Shown one piece after another: positions 55,973 through 64,000 of a DNA stretch of 64,000 nucleotides. Position 1 is the first letter of the stretch; each line of letters starts with the position of its first letter. The translations under genes were made by a program, and so were the position numbers. The DNA lies in NCBI GenBank assembly GCA_964404215.1, contig CAYOJF010000009.1:1-64000 (forward strand), in the 5' to 3' direction. Under the pieces are notes generated by a model. That model was not told where the DNA came from and did not search any database. It saw nothing but the letters and a program-made list of their open reading frames with translations. The stretch comes from Aureispira sp964404215. Lineage in GTDB: Bacteria > Bacteroidota > Bacteroidia > Chitinophagales > Saprospiraceae.

Positions 55973-57040
55973 ATGTCAAAAACCAAAATAAATAAACTAA
56001 AAATAAATGATATTATGTTAGGTGCTTTACTAAATGGAGGAGCTTCCGATGCCAATATGGAACGTTTGGTCATCTGTTCCCACGAAATGGTAGACTGTAG
56101 TGATAAAGTCGATATTACCACCAACTCAGATAAAACATTTCATGTGCAGATGAATCCGAAGGAGGTGAAGTATGAGTTTGGAGTAAGGGATGCAAAGAAA
56201 GAGAGTGACAGTGATACATCTAAAGGAATACAGGGTGCTACAGGGATGTCTGCTCCACCTACTGGATTTGATGGCTACTCTGAAACGAACATGGTCTTTA
56301 ATTTCCAAGCAGATGCGACGGGTATTATCCCTATACCAGATAAGATTAAGGGGGAATTTTCTAAAGGCGGGAAGCCTTCCATTAGACCACACTTAGAAAA
56401 ATTACAAGATGTTGTTTATGCTTATAAGGCTGAATCACATGGACCACCTTATTTGTCATTAACTTGGGGGAAAGTATTTCCTGCTAGTAATACAGGAGAG
56501 ACGAGTTCTGCTGTATTTAAGGCGACATTAGAAAAATGCGAAGTGAAAATATTGTTGTTTAGTTTATCTGGAGAGCCTGTACGTGCAGATATTACCTTGA
56601 CATTGAAATCATTAGTCGCACCAGATGCTAGACCTCTAGGTAATTCACCTGATATCACGCATAATGTTGATATTCAATATGGGGCTAAAATGACAACAAT
56701 CTGTAAAGGAATTTATGGTCGCTATGATAGCAAAATCTGTGCTGCAATTGCCGACTACAATGGATTAGTGAATTGTGATTTGCAGACACATGCGGGCAAA
56801 AAACTAGTATTTCCATCGATTCACTTGTTAGACGACGAATATCTAGAAGAGTGGGATAAGCTAGAGAAGGATCAGAAAAAAGCAGAGAAAGGCAAGGTAA
56901 AGACACATTATGAGCGTAAGGTAGAGTTAATTGGGCAGAAAAGGGCAGATCAGTACTTCAAGACTATGGAGTTAGATAAGGATGAACCTTACGAGGAGTG
57001 GCGTGCTCGACGTAATAGAAATAAAGGCTATGAAGCATAA
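55973..57040 (+). CDS. LysM-containing CIS hub/spike adaptor (Pvc7/Afp7-like)
   Basis: This 355-aa protein matches the Pvc7 class: an N-terminal tube-like beta domain opening with VQMNPKEVKYEFG, GYSETNMVFNFQADATG and a middle PYLSLTWGKVFP, EVKILLFSLSGEPVRADITLTLKS, followed by a LysM-like module at about 230-280 (MTTICKGIYGRYDSKICAAIADYNG...KKLVFPSI) and a charged helical tail. In Afp/PVC it joins the inner tube to the spike and baseplate. The start codon lies 3 bp after a strong terminator; an internal ATG at 56015 is an alternative start. It is followed 58 bp later by gp25. Confidence 0.9.
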   Translation: MSKTKINKLKINDIMLGALLNGGASDANMERLVICSHEMVDCSDKVDITTNSDKTFHVQMNPKEVKYEFGVRDAKKESDSDTSKGIQGATGMSAPPTGFDGYSETNMVFNFQADATGIIPIPDKIKGEFSKGGKPSIRPHLEKLQDVVYAYKAESHGPPYLSLTWGKVFPASNTGETSSAVFKATLEKCEVKILLFSLSGEPVRADITLTLKSLVAPDARPLGNSPDITHNVDIQYGAKMTTICKGIYGRYDSKICAAIADYNGLVNCDLQTHAGKKLVFPSIHLLDDEYLEEWDKLEKDQKKAEKGKVKTHYERKVELIGQKRADQYFKTMELDKDEPYEEWRARRNRNKGYEA

Positions 57041-57098
57041 TGGTTAATAGTATTGTATTTTACCAGTGATTAGAACAATTGCATAAAAAAGACCAACT

Positions 57099-57518
57099 AT
57101 GGCAGATAATAAAACTAATAAATCGTTCTTAGGATCAGGATGGAGTTTTCCACCTCGATTCGCTAGAACAGCAGAAGGACTAGAACTTTCTCATGATGAC
57201 CAAGATATTGCAGAATCTATTTTTATTCTGTTGTCTACACAACCAGGAGAGCGAGTCATGAATCCTGCTTATGGCTGTGATTTGCAGAGTCAAATGTTTA
57301 AGAATATTAATAATTCGACAAAGGCAACGATTGAAGATATCATTACAACGGCTATTTTGTACCATGAGCCAAGAGTAAATGTGATTGATATTGAGATTGA
57401 TGTCGTAGATTCACTCAAAGGACATTTAAATATTAATATTATATATGAGATCAAAGGAGAAAACTCTCGTAAAAATATGGTTTATCCATTCTATTTGAGT
57501 GAAGGATCTGATATCTAA
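57099..57518 (+). CDS. gp25-like baseplate wedge protein (Pvc9-like)
   Basis: This 139-aa protein is a complete GPW/gp25 domain: SGWSFPPRFARTAEGLELSHDDQDIAESIFILLSTQPGERVMNPAYGCDLQSQMF is the diagnostic region, with the EXR-type GER core that contacts the sheath, and YHEPRVNVIDIEID closes the fold. gp25 couples baseplate to the first sheath ring and starts sheath assembly. Confidence 0.95.
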   Translation: MADNKTNKSFLGSGWSFPPRFARTAEGLELSHDDQDIAESIFILLSTQPGERVMNPAYGCDLQSQMFKNINNSTKATIEDIITTAILYHEPRVNVIDIEIDVVDSLKGHLNINIIYEIKGENSRKNMVYPFYLSEGSDI

Positions 57519-57620
57519 GACTTAGCAGTCGCTTACAAAAAGTGATTCCATCAAAAATAATAACCTCTATGGAATGAGGGAGAGTCTAAGCTCTAAATAC
57601 TTCCAATAAAACAACTAAAA

Positions 57621-60600
57621 ATGAAACAAAACGAAAACACAAGCATGCTCCACTGGAATGGAACATCTCAAAAGGAACGCCTGCTGCATGCCCTAGAGCC
57701 AGACTCTATCAAGGTAGACGAACGGTCGGTCTCTGATATGTTGGCTTTCGGAGCCAAGTATGCAGAGTTGGTCAAGTTTTTTGACCAAACGAATAGCCCT
57801 GTAGGAGATTGGTCTGATTTTTTCAAAAATGACTTGAGTGTCTTTTTGGCGACTATCGTATCTACTGACTTGAGCAAGATTGAGCGTCAGCACAACAAAC
57901 TCATCATGCTACTAGACAATTCGCCTCGTGCGGAAGAAAAACTAGAAGCATTGGAAGGATTGATGCTTCAGATTTTGGAGTTGGCGAAGCAAATCAATGA
58001 CTGGTATGTACATGCTTTGGAGATGGATAAGCTGGATATTTATCATTCTTCGGAGTTGGAAACAGAACTGGAGGAGTCTATTAAGCAACAGCTAGCACAC
58101 TACTTGACGGATTTGTTAGCCTATCAGGAAGATTTGGGTTTTGTATTTCCTGAAAAATTCAGCGAACATCAAATAAAAGATAATTTCCATGCGATTTGGT
58201 TCCGTGAGCACAAACGTATCGGAGAGAAGAGTATTGATATCAATGATAGCCAAGTAGCGGACAAAATCAAGGACTATACTAAAAAAATACGCGTACAGTT
58301 CCGTACGTTTTATAGTGTAACTTCTTATGTCGTCCAGATTTCTTCTGATTTGTTTGAAGATTCATTAGTACTGAAATCTGATCACAAACCAGATGTAGCT
58401 TTATTTATTTCGTTCTTGCAGATATTCAAAAAACTACAAGAAGAGGCCAATACAGCTACTACCAAGCATTTAGATTTTTATTATTTCAATGTACTAAAGC
58501 AACGCCAAAGAGGACTGGTTCCAGATCAAGCCAATATCTATTTTGATATGGCGAAGCACATCGATAATCACTATCTAGAGCAAGGTACTTTACTCACAGC
58601 AGGTAAAGACGAAACGGGCAAAGAGCAGCTTTATGTTACTAATCGCCCCATTGAGCTAAACCGTGCCAAAGTAGGAGCTTTGAAAACAGTTTTTGTTGCC
58701 AAAAATACTAAAATTGGTATTGGTAGTTCTTACAAAGTGATTACCAATTTGTATTCTTCAGATGTGGCCAACTCGTTGGATGGCAAAGGTGGTCGTTTTA
58801 TCAATGATGAAGAAAATTGGCCTACATTTGGACACGATATATTAGAGTTGCCGAAGAGTAGTCAGCAGATGCAATTTGCTGATTTAGGTTGGGCAATATC
58901 AGCACCTATTTTGGCATTAGAAGAAGGACATCGTGTCGTAAATATGCGATTTAAATTTGATCCTACTTCGATGTATACACTCAATTTGCTAATTAAGGAT
59001 ATTAGTAAAAATGAAAATATATCAAGAGAAGATGCATTCTCTAAGATATTCAAGAATAGTTTAGAAGTACATTTTTCTACTACAGAAGGATGGACGGAAG
59101 CTTATACGGCAGAGGTGTTGCCTCCAGTAGAGTGGGGTAAACCAGAAATTACGATCGTCGCTTCGCTTCGCAATACGGCACCTGCTGTAGTTGGTTATAA
59201 TGCAACTACAATGGGAACAGGGTTTGATACCGAATTTCCTATTGTAAAAATTCTACAACGTTCAGAAGGAGCCTTTTATACTTATTCTTTCTTGAAAGAC
59301 TTAGAATTGAAGACGGTTAATTTGGATGTGAATGTAACGGGGATGAAACGTCTAAATGTATCTAGTAATTTAGGTGGATTGGATGCTTCTGTACCTTTTC
59401 AGCCTTTTGGACCTATTCCAGAAGTGGGATCTTTCATGATGGTCGGAAAAGAAGAACTTTTCCGTAAAGAATTAACGGATGTAAGATTCAATATTGAATG
59501 GCATAATTTGCCAGATGACAAGAAAGGATTACGTGGCTACTACAAGGAGTATGGACTAGGGATCAAAAATGAAGATTACCGTGTGAAAATGACGGCACTG
59601 ACAGGTGGTTATTTTTACCCTACAGATGATGGTAATCCATTAGAATACCCTTTGTTTGAGAAACACCCTGATAACTCACTCAATATTAATCATAAGCGTA
59701 ATATTGGAAATATTGATTTGGATGCGTTGAATATCAAGCCAGATCAAAACTTCACGATGCCTGCTGTGTATAATAATGAGACTCAAGCAGGTTTCTTCAA
59801 GTTCGAATTTGCAGGACCAAAAGTAGCCTTTGCACATAAAGAATATGCGAGTATTTATGCAAAAGCAGTTGCTCATAACACTGACCCTAACAAGAAAGGA
59901 CCTGAAAAGCCATTGCCTAATCAGCCGTATACGCCAATGATCAGAACCCTGACCATGGATTATTCTGCTACTGCTGAAATTGCAGTATTGTCATTAGGCA
60001 AAATGAATAAAGGAAAAGATACAAAAGAACAATTGTATCATATTCACCCATTTGGTAATCTACGTACCTTCTATCACGGGCGTTCTACTAATTTGTCTTT
60101 ATTGCCAAATTATGAAGATGATGCTTATCTATATATTGGATTAGAAAATTTCCGTCCACCAAGTCCCCTTTCTATTTATTTCGAATTGAAAGAAAATATG
60201 AACTTGTTTACGGATGCAGAGGCGAAGAAGGGCAAGCCAGAAGTGTTCTGGTCGTATATGGTCAATAACGAATGGCGTACGTTCTCTCAGAATCAGATTT
60301 TGTCTGATACGACTAATGGGTTCAATAATTCAGGGATTATTGAGCTAGAAGTACCTAGGGATTTGAATAACGATAACAATGTACTACAAGGTGATATGCA
60401 TTGGTTGTGTGTGACGGTGAGAGGTGCCGCTCAGAATATGCCACGTACACTGAAGGTAGCTACACAGGCGGTTAGTGTGACTTGGGTAGATAATGGAACA
60501 GGAGAAGAACATCTCCAAAAACCATTGGAAGCACATCGGATTCAAAAACTAGCGTCCTCTATTTCGCAAATACGTAAAGTACATCAGCCGTTTCCTTCGT

Positions 60601-61439
60601 TTGGAGGACGAGTAGGAGAAGATAAATTAGCATTCTATACACGTATCAGCGAGCGTTTGAGACATAAAAACAGAGCCGTATCTGCTTGGGATTATGAGCG
60701 TTTGGTATTAGAGCGTTTCAATAATATTCATCAAGTGAAGTGTATTACTCACTTGGGGCACGAGCAACATGTACCAGCAGGAAAAGTAGTCTTGGTAGTT
60801 GTTCCTAAGTTAGATAGCAAAATCAAAGGATACCATTTGCCGATGGTGAATCATACAGTTTTGATGCAAATCAAGGAATATTTGCAGTCATTGGCTTCAC
60901 CATTTGTCAATATAGAGGTACGTAACCCAATTTACGAACGAGTTAAAATTACTGCGGGGGTACGTTTCGAAAAAGGAAAAAACAATGGTACATTCTTGAA
61001 AAAATTGAACCAAGACATTATCAAGTTTATGTGTCCTTGGATGGTAGGCGAAGAACGTGAACTAGAACTCGGGGGCTCATTGGTCAAAGATACCGTCTTA
61101 AGTCATATAGAGAAAAAAGATTATGTTGACTTTGTGACCAAATTCTCTGTGGTACAGGTGTTCCCTGAGGAACATGGATTTGATGTAGACGATACGGCGG
61201 TACATTCGACGAATTCTCCTCTAATTACCGCCACAACACCTTGGTCAATTTTGATTCCATTTGAAATGAATCCACTCTACTTCTTAGAGGATGATACATT
61301 CCAGATGGCAGATAAAGCATCTATTAGTTCGATGATTATAGATGGTGACTTTGTTATGACAGAGGAAAAAGAGCGTGATTTTGACGACTTTTTGACTACT
61401 AAACGTAGAAAAAGAGATATTGAAGATGACGAAGAATAA
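57621..61439 (+). CDS. Baseplate J-like protein (Pvc11-like)
   Basis: This 1272-aa baseplate wedge protein has the best anchor at about 1000-1060 (FPSFGGRVGEDKLAFYTRISERLRHKNRAVSAWDYERLVLERFNNIHQVKC), the gpJ/gp6 hallmark in injection systems, followed by VVPKLDS and an ATTP-type C-terminus. The first 320 residues are helical, and the middle carries beta domains. It makes the triggering wedge of the baseplate with gp25. It is followed by a terminator at 61463-61510. PVC has a second such protein (Pvc12), not found here. Confidence 0.93.
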   Translation: MKQNENTSMLHWNGTSQKERLLHALEPDSIKVDERSVSDMLAFGAKYAELVKFFDQTNSPVGDWSDFFKNDLSVFLATIVSTDLSKIERQHNKLIMLLDNSPRAEEKLEALEGLMLQILELAKQINDWYVHALEMDKLDIYHSSELETELEESIKQQLAHYLTDLLAYQEDLGFVFPEKFSEHQIKDNFHAIWFREHKRIGEKSIDINDSQVADKIKDYTKKIRVQFRTFYSVTSYVVQISSDLFEDSLVLKSDHKPDVALFISFLQIFKKLQEEANTATTKHLDFYYFNVLKQRQRGLVPDQANIYFDMAKHIDNHYLEQGTLLTAGKDETGKEQLYVTNRPIELNRAKVGALKTVFVAKNTKIGIGSSYKVITNLYSSDVANSLDGKGGRFINDEENWPTFGHDILELPKSSQQMQFADLGWAISAPILALEEGHRVVNMRFKFDPTSMYTLNLLIKDISKNENISREDAFSKIFKNSLEVHFSTTEGWTEAYTAEVLPPVEWGKPEITIVASLRNTAPAVVGYNATTMGTGFDTEFPIVKILQRSEGAFYTYSFLKDLELKTVNLDVNVTGMKRLNVSSNLGGLDASVPFQPFGPIPEVGSFMMVGKEELFRKELTDVRFNIEWHNLPDDKKGLRGYYKEYGLGIKNEDYRVKMTALTGGYFYPTDDGNPLEYPLFEKHPDNSLNINHKRNIGNIDLDALNIKPDQNFTMPAVYNNETQAGFFKFEFAGPKVAFAHKEYASIYAKAVAHNTDPNKKGPEKPLPNQPYTPMIRTLTMDYSATAEIAVLSLGKMNKGKDTKEQLYHIHPFGNLRTFYHGRSTNLSLLPNYEDDAYLYIGLENFRPPSPLSIYFELKENMNLFTDAEAKKGKPEVFWSYMVNNEWRTFSQNQILSDTTNGFNNSGIIELEVPRDLNNDNNVLQGDMHWLCVTVRGAAQNMPRTLKVATQAVSVTWVDNGTGEEHLQKPLEAHRIQKLASSISQIRKVHQPFPSFGGRVGEDKLAFYTRISERLRHKNRAVSAWDYERLVLERFNNIHQVKCITHLGHEQHVPAGKVVLVVVPKLDSKIKGYHLPMVNHTVLMQIKEYLQSLASPFVNIEVRNPIYERVKITAGVRFEKGKNNGTFLKKLNQDIIKFMCPWMVGEERELELGGSLVKDTVLSHIEKKDYVDFVTKFSVVQVFPEEHGFDVDDTAVHSTNSPLITATTPWSILIPFEMNPLYFLEDDTFQMADKASISSMIIDGDFVMTEEKERDFDDFLTTKRRKRDIEDDEE

Positions 61440-61462
61440 ACATTTATTCTCATAGCTATACG

Positions 61463-61510
61463 AATGGTCTAGAAGTAGTACAAATCAGTACTGTTTTTAG
61501 ACCATTTTTT
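61463..61510 (+). terminator. Terminator after baseplate J gene
   Basis: AATGGTCT (61463-61470) pairs with AGACCATT (61499-61506), with inner pairing AGTAC/GTACT, and TTTT follows. It separates the fibre-like gene downstream. Confidence 0.8.
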
Positions 61511-61695
61511 GTAAATATCAGTTGGATTGCATCAGGATACTAAGGTGTTTTTGGAGCAACTTACATTGGAGTAATAAAAAACAGTTTAGCTACCAATAAA
61601 AAAATAACGAAAATTGTTTATATTTAAGCTAAAGAAGGGCACTCTTCTAGAGTAGACCTATGATACTATATGCCTCTAAAAATATCAAAGATACT

Positions 61696-62475
61696 ATGAC
61701 TTTATTAACTAGAACAACCCTTAAGAACCTATTTAAAAGAGGTTCTGTGCCTTCAGAAGTGAATTTTTCGGATTTGATTGATTCTACAGTCAATAAAGTA
61801 GATGATGGATTTGCCCAAAGCCAAGAACATGGATTGATGTTGGCTCCACAAGGGAAGAATCGTAAGATGTTAAGTTTCTTTGAGTCGATTCGTGATCCTA
61901 ATTCTAGTTTTAGTCTGTCATTGAATCCTGATAGAAGTACCAAAGGAGTAAGCTTGGATGATAGTGAGAATAATTCTATACTTTTTCTGAAAGATGATGG
62001 AAATGTAGGTTTAGGAACCACCAATCCTAGATTCAAACTAGAAGTAGCTGGTATGGCTGGTATGGCTGGTCGTGTGGGAACTTATGCTTCTGGTCAGGTC
62101 AAAGCGAATGGAGAATGGCAAACGATTCTTTCTAATCTGGAAGGGTTGACAGCTTTTGAGATTGTGGCTCAGGCGGCAGGTCCAGAAAATAGAGGGAAAT
62201 ATGCAATGACCTATGCGATTGCTTTGTGTAATTATGGCAATGGAAAAATACAGCAAGTCAAATCAACTTATTCTAGAATTTTGGGACCATTATTTCATCG
62301 TATTTCTTTCCGTTGGATGGGCGATGAGTATGGGTACAAATTGCAAGTGAAAACTACACAAAACTATGGTTTCCAAGATGAAAAAGGAGCCAAAGCTTGT
62401 CAAATAAAATATTATATCTCTAAACTATGGGATGAGGACATGCATAAAGCAGTTTCTAAGAGTAGTAGAGATTAA
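61696..62475 (+). CDS. Fibre-like or receptor-binding CIS protein
   Basis: This is a 259-aa protein. Residues 1-45 are an attachment-like helix (NLFKRGSVPSEVNFSDLIDSTVNKVDDGF). The middle (SLSLNPDRS, SILFLKDDGNVGLGTTNPRFKLEVAG) is the trimeric beta-helix turn common in phage tail fibres, and the C-terminal 140 residues form a globular domain that could bind a target or be a chaperone-like tip. It follows the baseplate J gene, where tail fibres lie in such loci. Start is placed at ATG 61696; an ATG at 61660 would add 12 residues. Binding target unknown. Confidence 0.8.
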   Translation: MTLLTRTTLKNLFKRGSVPSEVNFSDLIDSTVNKVDDGFAQSQEHGLMLAPQGKNRKMLSFFESIRDPNSSFSLSLNPDRSTKGVSLDDSENNSILFLKDDGNVGLGTTNPRFKLEVAGMAGMAGRVGTYASGQVKANGEWQTILSNLEGLTAFEIVAQAAGPENRGKYAMTYAIALCNYGNGKIQQVKSTYSRILGPLFHRISFRWMGDEYGYKLQVKTTQNYGFQDEKGAKACQIKYYISKLWDEDMHKAVSKSSRD

Positions 62476-62517
62476 ATCTTAAACATGCTCTTATTACTTA
62501 TTCTGAGTAAATATATC

Positions 62518-62556
62518 AAAATCTCCTTTTTGTCTAGTACAGAAAGGAGATTTTTT
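62518..62556 (+). terminator. Hairpin terminator after fibre-like gene
   Basis: AAAATCTCCTTT (62518-62529) pairs with AAAGGAGATTTT (62543-62554) followed by T, ending the second CIS block. The T-rich right arm runs into the -7 box of the next gene. Confidence 0.85.
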
Positions 62557-62563
62557 ATCTTTG
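62556..62563 (+). promoter_or_regulatory. Bacteroidota -7 element for the S46 peptidase
   Basis: TATCTTTG matches TAnnTTTG exactly, 42 bp before the ATG. A TTTG at 62529-62532 lies 23 bp upstream, a little wide for the -33 box, and inside the terminator hairpin. Confidence 0.45.
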
Positions 62564-62604
62564 TAAGAGTTGCTTATTTATTATAACAATAAAAAAATAG
62601 AATC

Positions 62605-64000
62605 ATGAAAAAGAGCTTACTATTGGTAGTAGCATTTTGGTGTATTTCAGTCTCTGCTTGGGCAGTAGAAGGAATGTGGATACCATCATTAATAGATATG
62701 TTTCATTCGGATATGGAAACTTATGGTCTGAAATTGAAGCCAGAGGAAATTTATTCGACCAATCAATCTAGTCTGAAAGATGCTATTGTACAATTTAATG
62801 GAGGTTGTACGGCTGAAATTGTATCGGACAAAGGATTGTTGTTGACGAATCATCACTGTGGATTTGATGCGATTCAGAAACAGTCTTCATTAGAGAATGA
62901 TTATCTCAAAAATGGTTTTTGGGCAAAAGATCAAGCGAGTGAATTGGCTTGCCCTTGGTTGAGAGTAACTTTTGTCAAAGAAATTATAGATGTGACTAAG
63001 GAAGTAACAGCAGGTGTAGACATGACTGGAGATAAGACGACCCAGATGAAAGCAATCCGAGCGAATATTGGTAAACTGGAAGCAAGTCGAAATGTAGGTA
63101 ATATCAAGGCGAAGATTAAGCCATTCAATAAAGGAAACCAGTATTATATGTTGGTGACCGAGGACTATAACGACATTCGTTTAGTAGGAGCACCTCCCTC
63201 TGCTATTGGTAAATATGGGGGAGATACGGATAACTGGGTGTGGCCTAGACATACAGGAGATTTTGCTGTATTTCGTATTTATGCGAATAGTAACAATGAA
63301 TCAGCGAAGTATGACAAGTCGAATGTAGTGTATAAGCCAAAACACTTTTTGCCAATCAGTATGAAAGACAAAAAAGAAGGTGATTTTACGATGGTGTATG
63401 GTTTTCCAGGAACAACTGACCAGCATTACAGCACGAATAAGTTGGATTTCTACATGAAAAAAGAACGACCTGCTCGCATCAAAATGCGTCAAACTAGTTT
63501 GGATATCATTAAGCCAGCTATGAATAATAGCGACCAAATTCGTATTCAATACGCCTCAAAACAAGCTAGAATAGCCAATGCTTGGAAAAAATGGATTGGA
63601 CAACTAGGAGGACTGAGAGAACTGAATGCATTGGATAAAAAAGCAGCATGGGAAGCAAAGTATGTTAAACAATCTAAACTAAAGCCTGAGTGGGCAAAGT
63701 ATGGTCAGGTGATTAAAGAATTAAATGATCTTCAAGCTGCGAACGAAAAATATGAATTTGCAAGAGCATTGTTTATTGAGTATTTCTTTGTTGGACCTGA
63801 ATTCTTGCGTTTTGCATACAACTTTGATGAATTGGCTAATAATTACGAGGAGTTAGAGAAAGAAGGCAAAGTAACTGAATTGGCAGAAGCACTACAACGT
63901 ACAGCTGATGGATTTTACAAAAACTATAATCACGAAGTAGATTATGATATATACAAAGCATTGACACCTTTGTACATTGAGTATATTGACAATGGATTGT
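62605..64000 (+). CDS. S46-family dipeptidyl peptidase (DPP7/DPP11-like), partial
   Basis: This frame is open to the end of the window (465 codons so far), so the C-terminal part is missing. There is a signal peptide (cleavage after AWA, MKKSLLLVVAFWCISVSAWA), then VEGMWIPSLI, the catalytic His in LLLTNHHCGFDAIQ (residues 83-84) and the Asp region GGDTDNWVWPRHTGDF, all diagnostic of S46 peptidases that remove dipeptides from peptides taken up as food. The active Ser would lie beyond the edge. It has its own -7 box and is not part of the CIS block. Confidence 0.93.
   Translation, partial: MKKSLLLVVAFWCISVSAWAVEGMWIPSLIDMFHSDMETYGLKLKPEEIYSTNQSSLKDAIVQFNGGCTAEIVSDKGLLLTNHHCGFDAIQKQSSLENDYLKNGFWAKDQASELACPWLRVTFVKEIIDVTKEVTAGVDMTGDKTTQMKAIRANIGKLEASRNVGNIKAKIKPFNKGNQYYMLVTEDYNDIRLVGAPPSAIGKYGGDTDNWVWPRHTGDFAVFRIYANSNNESAKYDKSNVVYKPKHFLPISMKDKKEGDFTMVYGFPGTTDQHYSTNKLDFYMKKERPARIKMRQTSLDIIKPAMNNSDQIRIQYASKQARIANAWKKWIGQLGGLRELNALDKKAAWEAKYVKQSKLKPEWAKYGQVIKELNDLQAANEKYEFARALFIEYFFVGPEFLRFAYNFDELANNYEELEKEGKVTELAEALQRTADGFYKNYNHEVDYDIYKALTPLYIEYIDNGL

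Noticed and set aside
55780..55995. 71-codon frame overlapping the small membrane protein gene, terminator and hub gene start
   Set aside because: It runs through a hairpin terminator and overlaps two better genes out of frame.
61647..62036. 129-codon minus-strand frame under the fibre-like gene
   Set aside because: Antisense to a gene with fibre motifs; no features of its own.

Overview
The window is AT-rich bacterial DNA from a member of the Bacteroidota. Gliding, filamentous marine Saprospiria (Aureispira-like) are a plausible guess, but the sequence alone does not fix the genus. Support comes from a secreted protein with SprB-type repeats and a type IX secretion (T9SS) C-terminal signal, a plug and barrel of TonB-dependent receptor type, an S46 peptidase, absence of Shine-Dalgarno sequences, and several TAnnTTTG promoter elements of the Bacteroidota housekeeping sigma factor. 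No rRNA, tRNA, CRISPR array or intact insertion sequence was seen.

The central theme is a contractile injection system (CIS) of the Afp/PVC/AlgoCIS (phage-tail-like) type, laid out in two blocks. Block 1 (about 15.6-24.5 kb) carries a small membrane protein, a DUF4255 tube terminator, an unrecognised conserved-looking protein, sheath, main tube, two tube-like adaptors, a 60-aa Pvc6-like protein, a VgrG-like spike with a polyglycine linker, and a PAAR tip. Block 2 (about 51.7-62.5 kb) carries two large unrecognised proteins that may be cargo, a small membrane protein, a LysM/Pvc7-like hub protein, gp25, a baseplate J protein and a fibre-like protein. The AAA+ ATPase, tape measure and second baseplate-J-like component expected in such systems are not in the window. 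Strong hairpin terminators punctuate both blocks, and sheath and tube show codon use typical of highly expressed genes, so subunit levels are probably tuned by transcription.

Left of block 1 are: a 687-aa repeat-containing protein with a hydrophobic C-terminus followed by a four-helix membrane protein (possible toxin/immunity-like pair), a DUF2490 outer-membrane protein, a CotH-domain lipoprotein, an M16 peptidase, tatA, an MltD-like lytic transglycosylase, and a run of one secreted protein plus two membrane-anchored GH18-like proteins. The first GH18 copy has lost its catalytic motif and the second has kept it.

Between the two blocks lie about 27 kb of mostly envelope genes: the SprB-repeat T9SS protein, TraB/GumN, a PQQ-propeller protein, a CpeT-family lipoprotein, a flavin-reductase-like protein, an aminotransferase-fold protein that lacks the PLP lysine, a plugless TonB-receptor barrel directly downstream of an alpha-2-macroglobulin with an embedded carboxypeptidase-regulatory plus plug region, an aspartoacylase-like enzyme, a PilJ-like sensor protein, an ABC transporter pair, a PPC-like secreted protein, an M1 peptidase with a C-terminal barrel-like region, and a TPR protein. 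The right edge cuts an S46 dipeptidyl peptidase. Two families of short, non-coding, inverted-repeat-ended elements are scattered through the intergenic spaces.
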